Shown one piece after another: positions 1-9,437 of a stretch of DNA of 49,620 nt. Under the pieces are notes generated by a model, which searched no databases, had not been told where the DNA came from, and worked only from the letters and a program-made list of their open reading frames with translations. The stretch covers positions 1 through 49,620 of the forward strand of contig NZ_FRFF01000077.1 of assembly GCF_900143625.1 (NCBI RefSeq). Reading direction: 5' to 3'. The DNA is from Nocardiopsis sp. JB363. GTDB lineage: Bacteria; Actinomycetota; Actinomycetes; Streptosporangiales; Streptosporangiaceae. The position numbers and the translations under genes were made by a program. Position 1 is the stretch's first letter; each line of letters begins with the position of its first letter.

Positions 1-55
<55 letters not shown>

Positions 56-119
56 ACTCCGGGGGAAGTCCACACGAGAATGATCGAGGAAGGTCGCCCC
101 CCGCTTCGGGAAGGAACCC

Positions 120-617
120 ATGGAGCGCAAGACCCCGTCGGAGCCCACCACTACAGGATCCGTGGTGGCAGCCGCCTGTTTCGCCGCCGCGGTGCTGGCC
201 ACCGCACTGGTCGGAGGCGCGGCCGCAGCCGAATCCGGTGACATCTACGCCACTCTGGAACTCCCGGCCTGGGCTCCGCCCTCATGGCTGTTCAGCCCGG
301 TGTGGATCGGGCTCTACGTCCTGATCGCCGTCGCGGGTTGGCTGGTGTGGCGGGCGGCCGGCGCCGACGGATCGGCGGTCTTCCTCACCCTGTACGCCAC
401 CCAACTGTTGCTGAACGCCGCTTGGACCCCGCTGTTCTTCGGGTTCGGTCTGATCGGCCTGGCACTGGTCGACATCTCGCTGTTGGCTGTGGTGGTGGCC
501 CTCACCGCCTGGGCCGCGCGGCGGCACAGCACGGTGGCGGTGTGGCTGTTCGTCCCCTACCTGGTGTGGGTCCTGTTCGCCGCCGCGCTCACCCTCGCCA
601 TCCGACTGCTCAACTAG
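120..617 (+). CDS. tspO: TspO/MBR family tryptophan-rich membrane protein
   Basis: A 165-residue integral membrane protein with five hydrophobic segments, the usual TspO size. The family signature PAWAPPSWLFSPVW lies near residue 50. The later LLNAAWTPLFFG and PYLVWVLFAAALT blocks correspond to the conserved helix 3-4 and helix 5 motifs. Known family members bind porphyrins, haem intermediates and sterols in the membrane and are linked to stress and tetrapyrrole handling; the ligand here is unknown. The ATG follows a clear AAGGA ribosome-binding site (about 111-115). It is monocistronic: the next gene, msiK, converges on it across a strong hairpin. The C-rich start of the window lies upstream, so its promoter is not fully visible. 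Confidence 0.9.
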   Translation: MERKTPSEPTTTGSVVAAACFAAAVLATALVGGAAAAESGDIYATLELPAWAPPSWLFSPVWIGLYVLIAVAGWLVWRAAGADGSAVFLTLYATQLLLNAAWTPLFFGFGLIGLALVDISLLAVVVALTAWAARRHSTVAVWLFVPYLVWVLFAAALTLAIRLLN

Positions 618-637
618 CGCTGGGTCGGCCCGTCGAG

Positions 638-677
638 GGCGACGGGTGGGCCGAAGCGCCGGCGGAGGCCCTGAAAA
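638..677 (+). repeat. Dispersed intergenic repeat, copy 1
   Basis: Two blocks here, ggcgacgggtgggc (638-651) and gaggccctgaaaa (665-677), recur in the same order on the opposite strand at 14205-14232, where the spacer between them is much shorter. Both copies sit just downstream of a gene end and beside a hairpin. This may be a genome-wide intergenic repeat family; two copies are all I can see. Confidence 0.55.
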
Positions 678-682
678 GCACT

Positions 683-719
683 ACGGCCGGTGCCCCCGGA
701 GGATCGGGGCACCGGCCGT
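683..719. terminator. Bidirectional terminator between tspO and msiK
   Basis: A perfect 14-bp stem (683-696 with 706-719) and a 9-nt loop. Read on the minus strand, it is followed within a few bases by TTTT, so it best serves msiK. The plus side has no T run. Confidence 0.75.
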
Positions 720-759
720 GCACTCGTGTCTTCCGTGCCGTTCATCGGCACGGGTGGTC

Positions 760-1980
<1,221 letters not shown>

Positions 1981-2048
1981 GGCATTCTCCTGCTCGGTGT
2001 GGCGTATCCAATGGTGCGGGGATCACGTGGCCGTTGACCCCCCGTGCC

Positions 2049-2080
2049 GGCCCGATGTTCGAAGTTGATCGAAGCGGGCC
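2049..2080 (-). promoter_or_regulatory. Structured msiK leader hairpin (candidate msiK RNA motif)
   Basis: In the msiK 5' region, about 70-100 nt before the start codon, ggcccg (2049-2054) pairs with cgggcc (2075-2080). Inside it, ttcga (2058-2062) pairs with tcgaa (2069-2073) around a 6-nt loop. A conserved structured RNA upstream of msiK genes is known in actinobacteria. I cannot confirm that this hairpin matches its consensus. Confidence 0.45.
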
Positions 2081-2440
2081 CTTTTGTTGATCACATCAGA
2101 CAGGATCATGATCGGAATGTCTATAGGAAGCGTGGTTTCGATCCGATTGCGGTCATGTTCACACCATCCATGGTCCGCTGGCGTGTCGGCCCCAGGTGCG
2201 TTAGCCTGTCCGACGGTTCATCACTTACTCCCCCTCCCGTCACTCGAAACGGCGACCACGACACGGTGGCCGGCTTGAGACAACAGGTCGGGGAGTCTGG
2301 GTAACCTAACGACCAGTCCAGCACTGGACGGACCGGTTGTGCGGCCCCCGCTCGTCCGATTGGACGCTGCACCACGCGCCAGGTGCGGTTGGGATCGGAT
2401 GAGGGCGGTGCATCGCGACCGGGCGGGGGGTTGGACCCGG
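2081..2440. other. Divergent intergenic region msiK/lnt
   Basis: No convincing gene. Several open frames run through it on both strands but lack ribosome-binding sites and look like high-GC chance frames. It must hold the msiK promoter (minus strand) and probably the lnt promoter. GATC-rich partial repeats occur at 2088-2120. Confidence 0.5.
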
Positions 2441-2528
2441 AAAAGGCCCGAACATCCAGTAGACAACGGTCTTCCGAGCTCGCCGCCGACGGGACGGAGC
2501 CGGTCCGAAGGGTGGCTCGGGCCTTTTT
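2441..2528. ncRNA. Unassigned hairpin with terminator-like ends (small RNA or lnt attenuator)
   Basis: An 11-bp perfect inverted repeat, aaaaggcccga (2441-2451) with tcgggcctttt (2517-2527), closes an approximately 65-nt insert that has its own pairing potential. The plus-strand copy ends in TTTTT and the minus-strand copy in TTTT, so it could terminate transcripts in either direction. It lies between two divergent genes, where no gene needs a terminator, 63 nt before the chosen lnt start. I compared it with the SRP RNA apical motif and RNase P core by eye and found no match. Confidence 0.4.
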
Positions 2529-2590
2529 CGCGTCCCCCCCAATATGCTGACCGCAGACCCTCGACGGCCAGCGGAAAGCGAGCACCCCAC

Positions 2591-4234
2591 GTGGTTGCCG
2601 AGCAAACGGGATCGGGCACCGCCCCGAACCCCGACAGATCCTCACCGGACACCATCGCTCCGGAGAAGAGGACGGAGGCGACCACATGGTCCCCCCTGTC
2701 CCCGGGGTACCGCTGGGGACGTCTGGACCCGCTCTGGCGGGCCCTGGCCGCCGGAGGTTCCGGTCTGGCCCAACTCCTGGCGCTCCCGCCCTACGGCCTG
2801 TGGTGGCTCGGGCCGCTCAGCGCCGCTCTGCTCCTGCTCGCGGTCGGTGGCACGCGACCTCGTCGCGCCGCCTGGCTGGGACTCCTGGCCGGCGCCACCC
2901 TCATGGTCCCGCTGGTGAGCTGGCAGGACATCTTCGGTACCGACGTGTGGCTGGCCATCGCCGGCGCCGAGACCCTCTACTTCCTCCCCATGGCCATCGG
3001 TCTGGCCGTCGTCGCCCGACTGCCCTACTGGCCGCTGTGGACCGCCGCCCTGTGGGTGGCCCAGGAGGCCGTACGCGCCCGCTGGCCCCTCGGCGGCTTC
3101 CCTTGGGGCAAGCTCGCCTTCGCCCAGCCCGACACACCCTTCGTCGGCTACGCCGCCCTGGGCTCCTCGCCCCTGGTGACCTTCGCCGTCGCCCTCACCG
3201 GCGCCATGCTCGTGTGGACCGTCCTGCGCGCCGTGGTGGCTCGCGGCCGTGCCCGTGTCCTGCTGCCCGCCTTGGGGCTGGCCACGAGTGCGGTGATCGT
3301 CCTGGGCGGCCTGGTGGCCCCCGCCATCGGCCGTCCCGCTCCCGCCGACACCGTCAACGTCGGAATGGTCCAGGGCAACGTCCCCAATGTCGGTGAGATG
3401 TCCATCCTGGGCGAGCGCATGCAGGTACTGCGCAACCACGCCGACGGCGTCCACGAACTCGCCGACTCGGTCCGAGCCGGTGAGTACCCCGAACCCGACA
3501 TGGTGGTGCTGCCGGAGAACGCCAGCGACATCGACCCCTTCCGCGACCCGGAGGCCGCCGAAATCATCGACGAGGCCGCCACCGACGTCGGCGTCCCCCT
3601 GCTGTGGGGCATGAGCCGCTTCAACGACGACGGCACCCGCCACGTGCAGAGCGTGGTGTGGGACGAGGAGACCGGGCCCGGCGAGCACTACGACAAGCGC
3701 TACCTCGTCCCGTTCGGCGAGTACGTCCCCTACCGCGACTTCTTCACACAGTTCGTCTCCCGGCTGGATCAGGTGAGCTCCGACGCCGTCCCCGGCGACG
3801 AACCCGGCGCCCTGGACATCGCCGGTACGACCCTGGCCGTGGGCATCTGCTTCGACGTGGCCTTCGATCCGCCCGTGCGCGACTCCGTGGCCGCCGGGGG
3901 TCAGATCATCGTGATCCCCACCAACAACGCCAACTACAACTTCACCGGCCAGACCGACCAGCAGTTGGCCATAACGCAACTGCGCGCCGTCGAACACGGC
4001 CGGCACGCCGTGGTGGTCTCCACCAGCGGTGTCAGCGCCATGATCGCACCGGACGGCACCGTGGACTACCGCTCGCCCGAGGCCGAGCCCGACATCCACG
4101 TCGCCGAACTCACCGCCATGGACGGGCCCACCGTCGCCACCCGCCTCGGAGCGCTCCCCGAAGCGCTCCTGTCCGCTCTGGGTCTGGGCGCCGTCATCGC
4201 CGCCACGGTGATCGCCCGCCGCGCCCGGTCCTGA
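2591..4234 (+). CDS. lnt: Apolipoprotein N-acyltransferase
   Basis: This membrane enzyme adds the third acyl chain to the N-terminal Cys of lipoproteins. There are about six N-terminal hydrophobic helices (to roughly residue 250), then a nitrilase-like catalytic domain, then a final C-terminal helix. With the GTG at 2591 (547 residues, normal for actinobacteria) the Glu-Lys-Cys triad is visible as E309 in VVLPENAS, K369 in YDKRYLVPFGEYVPY and C420 in VGICFDVAF. An open frame extends further upstream to 2339, but that part is not hydrophobic and crosses the 2441-2528 hairpin. The GTG has only a weak GGAAAG upstream, so the exact start is uncertain. In many actinomycetes lnt is adjacent to, or fused with, polyprenol-phosphate mannose synthase (Ppm1); here fxsA follows directly and no Ppm1 is present. 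Confidence 0.88.
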   Translation: MVAEQTGSGTAPNPDRSSPDTIAPEKRTEATTWSPLSPGYRWGRLDPLWRALAAGGSGLAQLLALPPYGLWWLGPLSAALLLLAVGGTRPRRAAWLGLLAGATLMVPLVSWQDIFGTDVWLAIAGAETLYFLPMAIGLAVVARLPYWPLWTAALWVAQEAVRARWPLGGFPWGKLAFAQPDTPFVGYAALGSSPLVTFAVALTGAMLVWTVLRAVVARGRARVLLPALGLATSAVIVLGGLVAPAIGRPAPADTVNVGMVQGNVPNVGEMSILGERMQVLRNHADGVHELADSVRAGEYPEPDMVVLPENASDIDPFRDPEAAEIIDEAATDVGVPLLWGMSRFNDDGTRHVQSVVWDEETGPGEHYDKRYLVPFGEYVPYRDFFTQFVSRLDQVSSDAVPGDEPGALDIAGTTLAVGICFDVAFDPPVRDSVAAGGQIIVIPTNNANYNFTGQTDQQLAITQLRAVEHGRHAVVVSTSGVSAMIAPDGTVDYRSPEAEPDIHVAELTAMDGPTVATRLGALPEALLSALGLGAVIAATVIARRARS

Positions 4235-4347
4235 ACGTCCCACGGTGATGGGGACCCCGATCCGGGGAACCATTCACCCCGGGGGAACGTTCTTCTGGAC
4301 AGGGAGACCAACGATCCCGGACCACGACCCTTGAGGATGGTTTCGCG

Positions 4348-4905
4348 ATGCCGCTGCTGACGGTGCTGGCGTTGATGGCCCTGCCGTTTCTGGAAGTCTG
4401 GCTGATGATCGTCGTCGGTGGCCAGATCGGTGTGCCGTGGACCCTGGCCGCGCTGGTCTCGCTGATGATCCTGGGCGTGGCCGTGCTGCGCCACACCGGT
4501 CGCGCCTTCCGCGAGGTCGTCCAACAGGCCGACGAGGCCATGCGCACCGGGGAGCAGCCGCGCAAGGGGCTGCTGGACCCCCTCATGCTCATGGCCGGTG
4601 GAATCCTGCTCGTCGTCCCGGGCTTCCTCACCGCCGCCCTGGGCATCCTGATGGTCACCCCGGTGACCCGCCCGGCCCTGCGCTGGGTGTTCGCCGGCTG
4701 GGCCAGGCGTCGGATGGCCAAGACACAGGAGCGGATGCAGGAGGAGTTCGCCGCCCGAGGCGTCAACGTCCCCGGGCAGGGCGGCCCCTTCGGTCCGAAC
4801 TTCACCCCGGGCGGGCCTTCGGGGAGGCCCGACCCGGGCACCGAGCGTCCGGCCCAGGGCGGTCGCGTCATCAAGGGCCACTTCGAGCCCGACGACAAGG
4901 ACTGA
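4348..4905 (+). CDS. fxsA: FxsA family membrane protein
   Basis: 185 residues. The N-terminal half matches FxsA: the LPFLEVWLMIVVGGQIG helix, a second helix, the amphipathic RHTGRAFREVVQQADEAMRTGEQP stretch, then the glycine-rich GGILLVVPGFLTAALGILMVTP segment. The C-terminal tail (about residues 125-185) is hydrophilic, rich in Gly and Pro and probably cytoplasmic. E. coli FxsA is an inner-membrane protein whose overproduction relieves F-plasmid exclusion of phage T7; its physiological role is unknown. The ATG has GAGGA about 10 nt upstream. It lies 113 bp after lnt in the same direction, so the two may be co-transcribed, and it is followed by a strong terminator. Confidence 0.88.
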   Translation: MPLLTVLALMALPFLEVWLMIVVGGQIGVPWTLAALVSLMILGVAVLRHTGRAFREVVQQADEAMRTGEQPRKGLLDPLMLMAGGILLVVPGFLTAALGILMVTPVTRPALRWVFAGWARRRMAKTQERMQEEFAARGVNVPGQGGPFGPNFTPGGPSGRPDPGTERPAQGGRVIKGHFEPDDKD

Positions 4906-4923
4906 ACCCGCCCCACGAACCAC

Positions 4924-4958
4924 CGAGGCCCGCCGCGGAACACCCACGGCGGGCCTCG
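4924..4958. terminator. Terminator after fxsA
   Basis: A perfect 12-bp stem, cgaggcccgccg (4924-4935) with cggcgggcctcg (4947-4958), and an 11-nt loop. There is no real T run. It separates fxsA from the convergent deaminase gene. The remaining 4959-5087 holds nothing I recognise. Confidence 0.75.
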
Positions 4959-5087
4959 TCATGTACTTCTTCGCCCTCCCATGGCATCGGTCCGCACCGG
5001 AACCGGGCAGCCTCCCCGAAGAGACCACGAGAGGCAGGGAACGGTGCGTCCACCCCACCCGAGAGGAGCGGGGGAGCGCGGCCGTTC

Positions 5088-5576
5088 TCACTCGGGTCGG
5101 ATCCGACCGTGGAAGCGGCCCTGTAGGGTGCGGACCCGGTCGGCGAGGGACTCCACGGGACCGTCCACGGGCACTCCCGGGGCGACCTCGGTCACCGGCA
5201 GCGGGCGCACCGGACCGATGGGCAGGGCCCACTCCGTCAGCCACCCCGTCAGCTGTGCGGACGAACTCGCGTACACGATCCGGCCCAGCCCCACCCAGGC
5301 GTGCGCCGCCGAGCACATCGGGCAGTGCTCCCCGGACGTGTACACGGTCGCCGCCGCGCTCTCCTCGGGGGTCAGGTTCCGTGCCGCCCACCGGGCGATC
5401 GCGAACTCCGGGTGCTGCGTTCGGTCGCCCCCGGCGACGTGGTTGTGGTCCTCGAACAACACCTCGCCGGCGGCCGACACCAGGACGGAACCGAAGGGCT
5501 CGTCTCCCTTGTCCAGCGCCTCGGCGGCCAGTTCCACCGCGCGCTCCAGATGCCGCAGGTCGGTCTCGTTCACCAT
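5088..5576 (-). CDS. Nucleoside/guanine deaminase-like zinc protein
   Basis: 162 residues of the cytidine/deoxycytidylate deaminase fold. The zinc site is visible as the HPE motif in QHPEFAIARWAA (usually HAE) and the CPMC motif in YTSGEHCPMCSAAH. The GDEPFGSVLV block near residue 25 is also typical. Enzymes of this type hydrolyse an amino group from a purine or pyrimidine base in the cytoplasm. The substrate cannot be told from sequence; the HPE/EHCPMC variant marks a subfamily seen in actinomycetes. The start codon is preceded by a G-rich CGGGGGC site. It is divergent from the GNAT gene across 56 bp, so the two promoters overlap or are back to back. Confidence 0.82.
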   Translation of the reverse strand: MVNETDLRHLERAVELAAEALDKGDEPFGSVLVSAAGEVLFEDHNHVAGGDRTQHPEFAIARWAARNLTPEESAAATVYTSGEHCPMCSAAHAWVGLGRIVYASSSAQLTGWLTEWALPIGPVRPLPVTEVAPGVPVDGPVESLADRVRTLQGRFHGRIRPE

Positions 5577-5597
5577 GTACGCCCCCGGAAAACCTCG

Positions 5598-5632
5598 TTG
5601 TCGGTGGATGCGAGCGAAGTTAGGTTGCTCGC
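5598..5632 (+). promoter_or_regulatory. Leaderless promoter with palindrome over the start site
   Basis: A -35-like TTGTCG (5598-5603), a 17-bp spacer and a -10 TAGGTT (5621-5626) end 6 nt before the ATG of the GNAT gene, so the transcript probably begins at the start codon. An inverted repeat, gcgagc (5610-5615) with gctcgc (5627-5632), brackets the -10 element and could be an operator. Confidence 0.6.
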
Positions 5633-6115
5633 ATGGACATCAGCATCCGACCGTACAGCGCCGACGACCGCGAGGCCGTCGTGGCCCTCTCCCTGCGCGC
5701 CTGGGGGCCCGGTCACACCTCCATGGCCCAGGTTCTGGGGGAATCGCTCTACGGCAGACTCGTCGGTGACTGGCGCGCGACCCAGAGCCGGGACGTCCGG
5801 GCCGACCTGGACTCCGAGGAGGTCGGCGTGTGGGTGGCCGTGGTCCAGGACCGGGTCGCCGGGTTCGTCACCGTCAAACTCGACCACCAGGAGCGGTCCG
5901 GGGAGATCCACATGCTCGGGGTCGACCCCGAGCGGCAGGGCCGGGGCGTGGGGTCGGCCCTGACCGACTTCGCCACCGAGCACATGCGGGGCGAGGGCAT
6001 GACGGTCGCGATGGTCGAGACCGGTGGCGACCACGGACACGCGGCGGCGCGCGCCACCTACGCCAAGGCCGGTTTCACCCCGTTGCCCATCGTCCGCTAC
6101 TTCAAGAACATCTGA
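5633..6115 (+). CDS. GNAT family N-acetyltransferase
   Basis: 160 residues. The acetyl-CoA-binding motif A is clear in EIHMLGVDPERQGRGVGSAL (about residues 86-105; Q/RxxGxG/A core). The C-terminal AARATYAKAGFTPLPIVRYFK is the usual motif B ending. The substrate is unknown; such enzymes acetylate small amines, antibiotics or protein N-termini. There is no ribosome-binding site. A good promoter places the transcription start at the ATG, so translation is probably leaderless. It stands alone: the next gene is convergent, with a GC-rich hairpin at about 6120-6145 (ggccggcggccacc) between them. Confidence 0.85.
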   Translation: MDISIRPYSADDREAVVALSLRAWGPGHTSMAQVLGESLYGRLVGDWRATQSRDVRADLDSEEVGVWVAVVQDRVAGFVTVKLDHQERSGEIHMLGVDPERQGRGVGSALTDFATEHMRGEGMTVAMVETGGDHGHAAARATYAKAGFTPLPIVRYFKNI

Positions 6116-6159
6116 TCGCGGCCGGCGGCCACCCCAGGGTGGCCGCCGGGGCCTCGGGG

Positions 6160-6732
6160 TCAGACTCCGACGGTCTCGCGGTCGGTGGCCAGGGCCTGGG
6201 AGATCTTCGCCGCCAGACGGGCCGAGGGCACATCGGTGTGCGGACGCCAGGCCAGGTCACCGAAGGCGCCCGAACCGGCCGGGACCGTCGCTGCGGTCGC
6301 CCGGTACAGGTACCGGAAGGTGAAGTGCCGGTGCCCGGGGCCGACGAGATCGTGAGAGCCCGGCACCGGGTTCAGGTCCAGGTCGAGCGGTAGGACGTCA
6401 GAGGCCTCCTCCACCTGATCGGCGGCCAGACCCGTCGCCTCCGCCAACCGTGCCCGCGCGGCCTCGTGCAGGGCCTCGTCGGTCTCGGTGATGGGGCCTC
6501 CCGGCAACACCCACGTCCCCCGGGTGTCCTCCCGTACCATCAGCACCCGCCAGCACGGGTCCAGGACCACGGCGCCCGCGGTCACGTGCCCGACACCGAA
6601 CCCCTGGGGTGAGCCCGTCTCGTGGCCCTCGGCCAGAGATCTCATCAGGGGGGCGGCCGTGTCGACCTCCTTGGGGAAACGCTCCAGATAACCGTCCAGC
6701 ACGGCGCGGATATGTGTGTTCGGGATGCTCAA
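6160..6732 (-). CDS. Nudix-fold protein with degraded Nudix box
   Basis: 190 residues from a TTG start preceded by GGAG at 5-nt spacing; no in-frame ATG lies nearby. Family features are WVLPGGPI, the DLDLNPVPGSHDLVG block and RHFTFRYLYRA, as in ADP-ribose-pyrophosphatase-like Nudix proteins. The Nudix box itself reads G-PITETD-E-ALHEAAR-ARLAEATGL. Compared with Gx5Ex7REUxEExGU it has one extra residue before the first Glu, AR in place of RE and EA in place of EE, so key metal ligands are missing. It may be catalytically weak, inactive or a sensor. A seven-codon frame (ATG at 6749) ends in a TGA overlapping the TTG, which may be chance. Confidence 0.75.
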   Translation of the reverse strand: MSIPNTHIRAVLDGYLERFPKEVDTAAPLMRSLAEGHETGSPQGFGVGHVTAGAVVLDPCWRVLMVREDTRGTWVLPGGPITETDEALHEAARARLAEATGLAADQVEEASDVLPLDLDLNPVPGSHDLVGPGHRHFTFRYLYRATAATVPAGSGAFGDLAWRPHTDVPSARLAAKISQALATDRETVGV

Positions 6733-6834
6733 AGTCGCTCCAGTCCTTCCATGCGCGTGGCGCGTCCAGGATGGCGGCTGGAGCGGTGGGTGAACAGTTC
6801 CCACGCTGATCAAAGGCCAGGTCAGGCATGGAAA

Positions 6835-6864
6835 AGGGCCCGCGACCGAACGGTCACGGGCCCT
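6835..6864 (-). terminator. Terminator for ctpE
   Basis: The stem agggcccg (6835-6842) with cgggccct (6857-6864) continues inside as gacc/ggtc around a 4-nt loop. Read on the minus strand it is followed at once by TTTT (6834-6831), a good intrinsic terminator for ctpE. Confidence 0.8.
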
Positions 6865-6875
6865 CGAAGCGATGG

Positions 6876-9437
6876 TCAGGAAGCCGGAGTGCGTTCCCGC
6901 GCGGCCTCGTCCTCCGCCGCGGCCTTCGCGTCGGCCGCGGCCTGAGACCTCACCATCATCCGATCGTCCACCACCCGGATCACCGTGATCGCCACGATCG
7001 CCACCCCGGCCACGGCCAACCCGGTGAGGACCTTGGCGGGGTCGCTCACGTCCAGATCGAAGAACCACCGGCCCCACGGCGTCACCATGGCCAACGTCAA
7101 CAACCCCACCATGGAGCCGACCAGCGCGACCTTCCACCACACGTAGGGCTTGGCCACCAACAGCAGCACCCACAGCGTCGTCGCGCACAACGTGATCACC
7201 ACGGCGGTGCGGTCGGAGGGATCGGGCACCGTGCGGCCGCCCAACACCAACAGGTACGTCGTCACCGCCGCGAACCCCGCCACCATCCCCGACGGGATCG
7301 CCAGGCGCAGCGTACGCAGCACGAATCCCGGTCGGACGATGTCGGTGTTGGGCGCCAAGGCAAGGAAGAACGAGGGGATACCGAACGTCACCGCGTTGAT
7401 CAGGGTGGCGTGCCGGGGGAAGAAGGGGTAGGCCACCGCCAACAGACCCACGATGATCGCCAACGTCATCGTGTACACCGTCTTGGTCAGGAACAGGCTC
7501 GCCACCCGTTCGATGTTGCCGATCACTCGACGCCCCTCGGCCACCACCTTCGGCAGCACCGCGAACCGGTCGTCCAACAACACCAGTTGGGCCACCGAAC
7601 GCGACGCCGGGCTGCCCGCGCCCATCGCCACCCCGATGTCGGCCTCCTTGAGCGCGAGCACGTCGTTGACGCCGTCACCGGTCATGGCCACCGTGTGCCC
7701 GCGGTCGCGCAGTCCGCGCACCATGTCCCGCTTGCGTTCTGGGCTCACCCGACCGAACGACGAAGCGGCCTCCACCTCGCGCGAGAGCGCCTCGGCGTCC
7801 TCGGGAAGGTCCCGCGCGTCCACCGGATGCTCGGCCCCCGGCAAGGAGAGTTCACGGCCAACGGCGCCCACAGAGGCGGCGTGGTCACCGGAGACGATCT
7901 TGACGTCCACACCCTGGTCGGCGAAGTAGTCCAGCGTCGGCCCGGCGTCCGCGCGCACCCGCTGATCCAGGATCACGAGAGCCACCGACCGCACGGTGCC
8001 CGGGGCGAGGTCGTCGTCGACCCGCACCGAGGCCCGGGCCAGCAGCAGCACCCGAAGTCCCTGGGCGCCCAACCGGGCGGCCTCGGCCGCGGCGGGGGAG
8101 GCCGCCGGGGCCAGAACGTCGGCCGCGCCCAGCACCCAGTGCTCCTCCCCGGCGGGGGTGAGCAGGCTCGCGCCGCTCCACTTGCGCGCGGAGGAGAACG
8201 GGGCCAGCGCCGTCACGGTCCACCCCGGGGCCGGCCGCCCCTGGGCGGTGAGGCCTTCGGCGATCGCGGCCATGCTGGGGTTGGGATCGGGGTCGGTGTC
8301 CGCCAGCGCCGCCAACACGAGGGTGGGAGCCGAACCGGACGGGCCGTCGGCCTCGGGGGCGCCGCCGCCCAGGTCGCGGATCTCGGCCAGCTTCATCCCG
8401 ACCTCGGTCAACGTGCCCGTCTTGTCGGTGCACACCACGTCGACCCGGGCCAGCCCTTCGACCGCGGGCAGTTCCTGCACCAGACACTTGTGTCGACCCA
8501 GCCGGATCACACCGACGGCGAACGCGATGCTGGTGAGCAGGATGAGCCCCTCGGGGATCATGGACACCAACGCCGCCACCATGCTGCGCAGGGCGTCGGC
8601 CAGCGGTCCGGAGATCCCACCGCTGACGGGTTCGGCGTCCAGGGTGACGTGACCGCCCATGAACAGCTGGCTGTAGATCAGCAGGGCGCCGATCGGGAAC
8701 AGCGCGAAGGTGATCCACCGCAGGATCAGGTCGATCCCCGAACGCAGCTCCGAATGCACCAGGGAGAACCGGCTCGCCTCCTCGGCCAGCCGCACGGCGT
8801 AGGCGTGGCGCCCCACCTTGGTCGCCCGGAACCGGCCCGTGCCCGCCACCACGAAGCTGCCCGACATCACCGTGTCGCCCGGCTGCTTGAGCACCGGGTC
8901 GGCCTCACCGGTCAGCAGCGACTCGTCGACCTCCAGCCCACCGGCCCAGGTCACCTCGCCGTCCACGACGATCTGGTCGCCGACTCCGACCTCCAGGACC
9001 TCGTCGAGGACGATCTCCTGGGTGGACACGCGGATCGTCGCCCCGTCGCGGACCACCCGAGGGCGGGCGGCGTTGACGATGGCGAGCTTGTCCAGGGTCC
9101 GTTTGGCCCGCAGCTCCTGGACGATGCCGATGAACGTGTTGATCACGATGACCAGGGCGAACAGGCCGTCCTGAACGGGACCGATCACCGCGATGATGGC
9201 GAACAGCACCGCGATCATCGCGTTGATGCGGGTGAAGACGTTGCCGCGGATGATCTGGCCGACACTGCGGCCGGCCCGGACCGGAACGTCGTTGGTCCGC
9301 CCGGTGGCCACGCGTTCGGCGACCTCCTGACGGGAGAGTCCGGACTCCGGCGGTGGCCCGGTCAGGCCGGGGGAGGGCCCCGGGTCGGTCACCGTGGAGG
9401 CCGGGCCCCGGCCGGTCCGGTCTGCTTCTTCGGGCAC
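6876..9437 (-). CDS. ctpE: CtpE-type cation P-type ATPase (probably Ca2+ import)
   Basis: 853 residues from a GTG preceded by AGGAG. The open frame reaches 9608, but the extra N-terminus is disordered and lacks a ribosome-binding site. P-type ATPase motifs are the phosphorylation site CTDKTGTLTE (D338), the actuator loop ESLLTGEADPV, the hinge MTGDGVNDVLALKEADIGVAMG and paired hydrophobic helices at both ends. The blocks GQIIRGNVFTRINAM, VQELRAKRTLDKLAIV and VMSGSFVVAGTGRFRATKVG closely resemble mycobacterial CtpE, which has been reported as a calcium-specific importer at the plasma membrane. Heavy-metal CPx and KdpB motifs are absent. It ends at its own terminator. A LacI-like palindrome lies about 130 bp upstream of the start. 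Confidence 0.85.
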   Translation of the reverse strand: MPEEADRTGRGPASTVTDPGPSPGLTGPPPESGLSRQEVAERVATGRTNDVPVRAGRSVGQIIRGNVFTRINAMIAVLFAIIAVIGPVQDGLFALVIVINTFIGIVQELRAKRTLDKLAIVNAARPRVVRDGATIRVSTQEIVLDEVLEVGVGDQIVVDGEVTWAGGLEVDESLLTGEADPVLKQPGDTVMSGSFVVAGTGRFRATKVGRHAYAVRLAEEASRFSLVHSELRSGIDLILRWITFALFPIGALLIYSQLFMGGHVTLDAEPVSGGISGPLADALRSMVAALVSMIPEGLILLTSIAFAVGVIRLGRHKCLVQELPAVEGLARVDVVCTDKTGTLTEVGMKLAEIRDLGGGAPEADGPSGSAPTLVLAALADTDPDPNPSMAAIAEGLTAQGRPAPGWTVTALAPFSSARKWSGASLLTPAGEEHWVLGAADVLAPAASPAAAEAARLGAQGLRVLLLARASVRVDDDLAPGTVRSVALVILDQRVRADAGPTLDYFADQGVDVKIVSGDHAASVGAVGRELSLPGAEHPVDARDLPEDAEALSREVEAASSFGRVSPERKRDMVRGLRDRGHTVAMTGDGVNDVLALKEADIGVAMGAGSPASRSVAQLVLLDDRFAVLPKVVAEGRRVIGNIERVASLFLTKTVYTMTLAIIVGLLAVAYPFFPRHATLINAVTFGIPSFFLALAPNTDIVRPGFVLRTLRLAIPSGMVAGFAAVTTYLLVLGGRTVPDPSDRTAVVITLCATTLWVLLLVAKPYVWWKVALVGSMVGLLTLAMVTPWGRWFFDLDVSDPAKVLTGLAVAGVAIVAITVIRVVDDRMMVRSQAAADAKAAAEDEAARERTPAS

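Noticed and set aside
2441..2528. SRP RNA or RNase P RNA
   Set aside because: ggtccgaagggtggctc resembles the SRP apical region slightly, but the GGUC...GGAAG...AGCAGC pattern is not met and the RNase P GAGGAAAGUCC core is absent.
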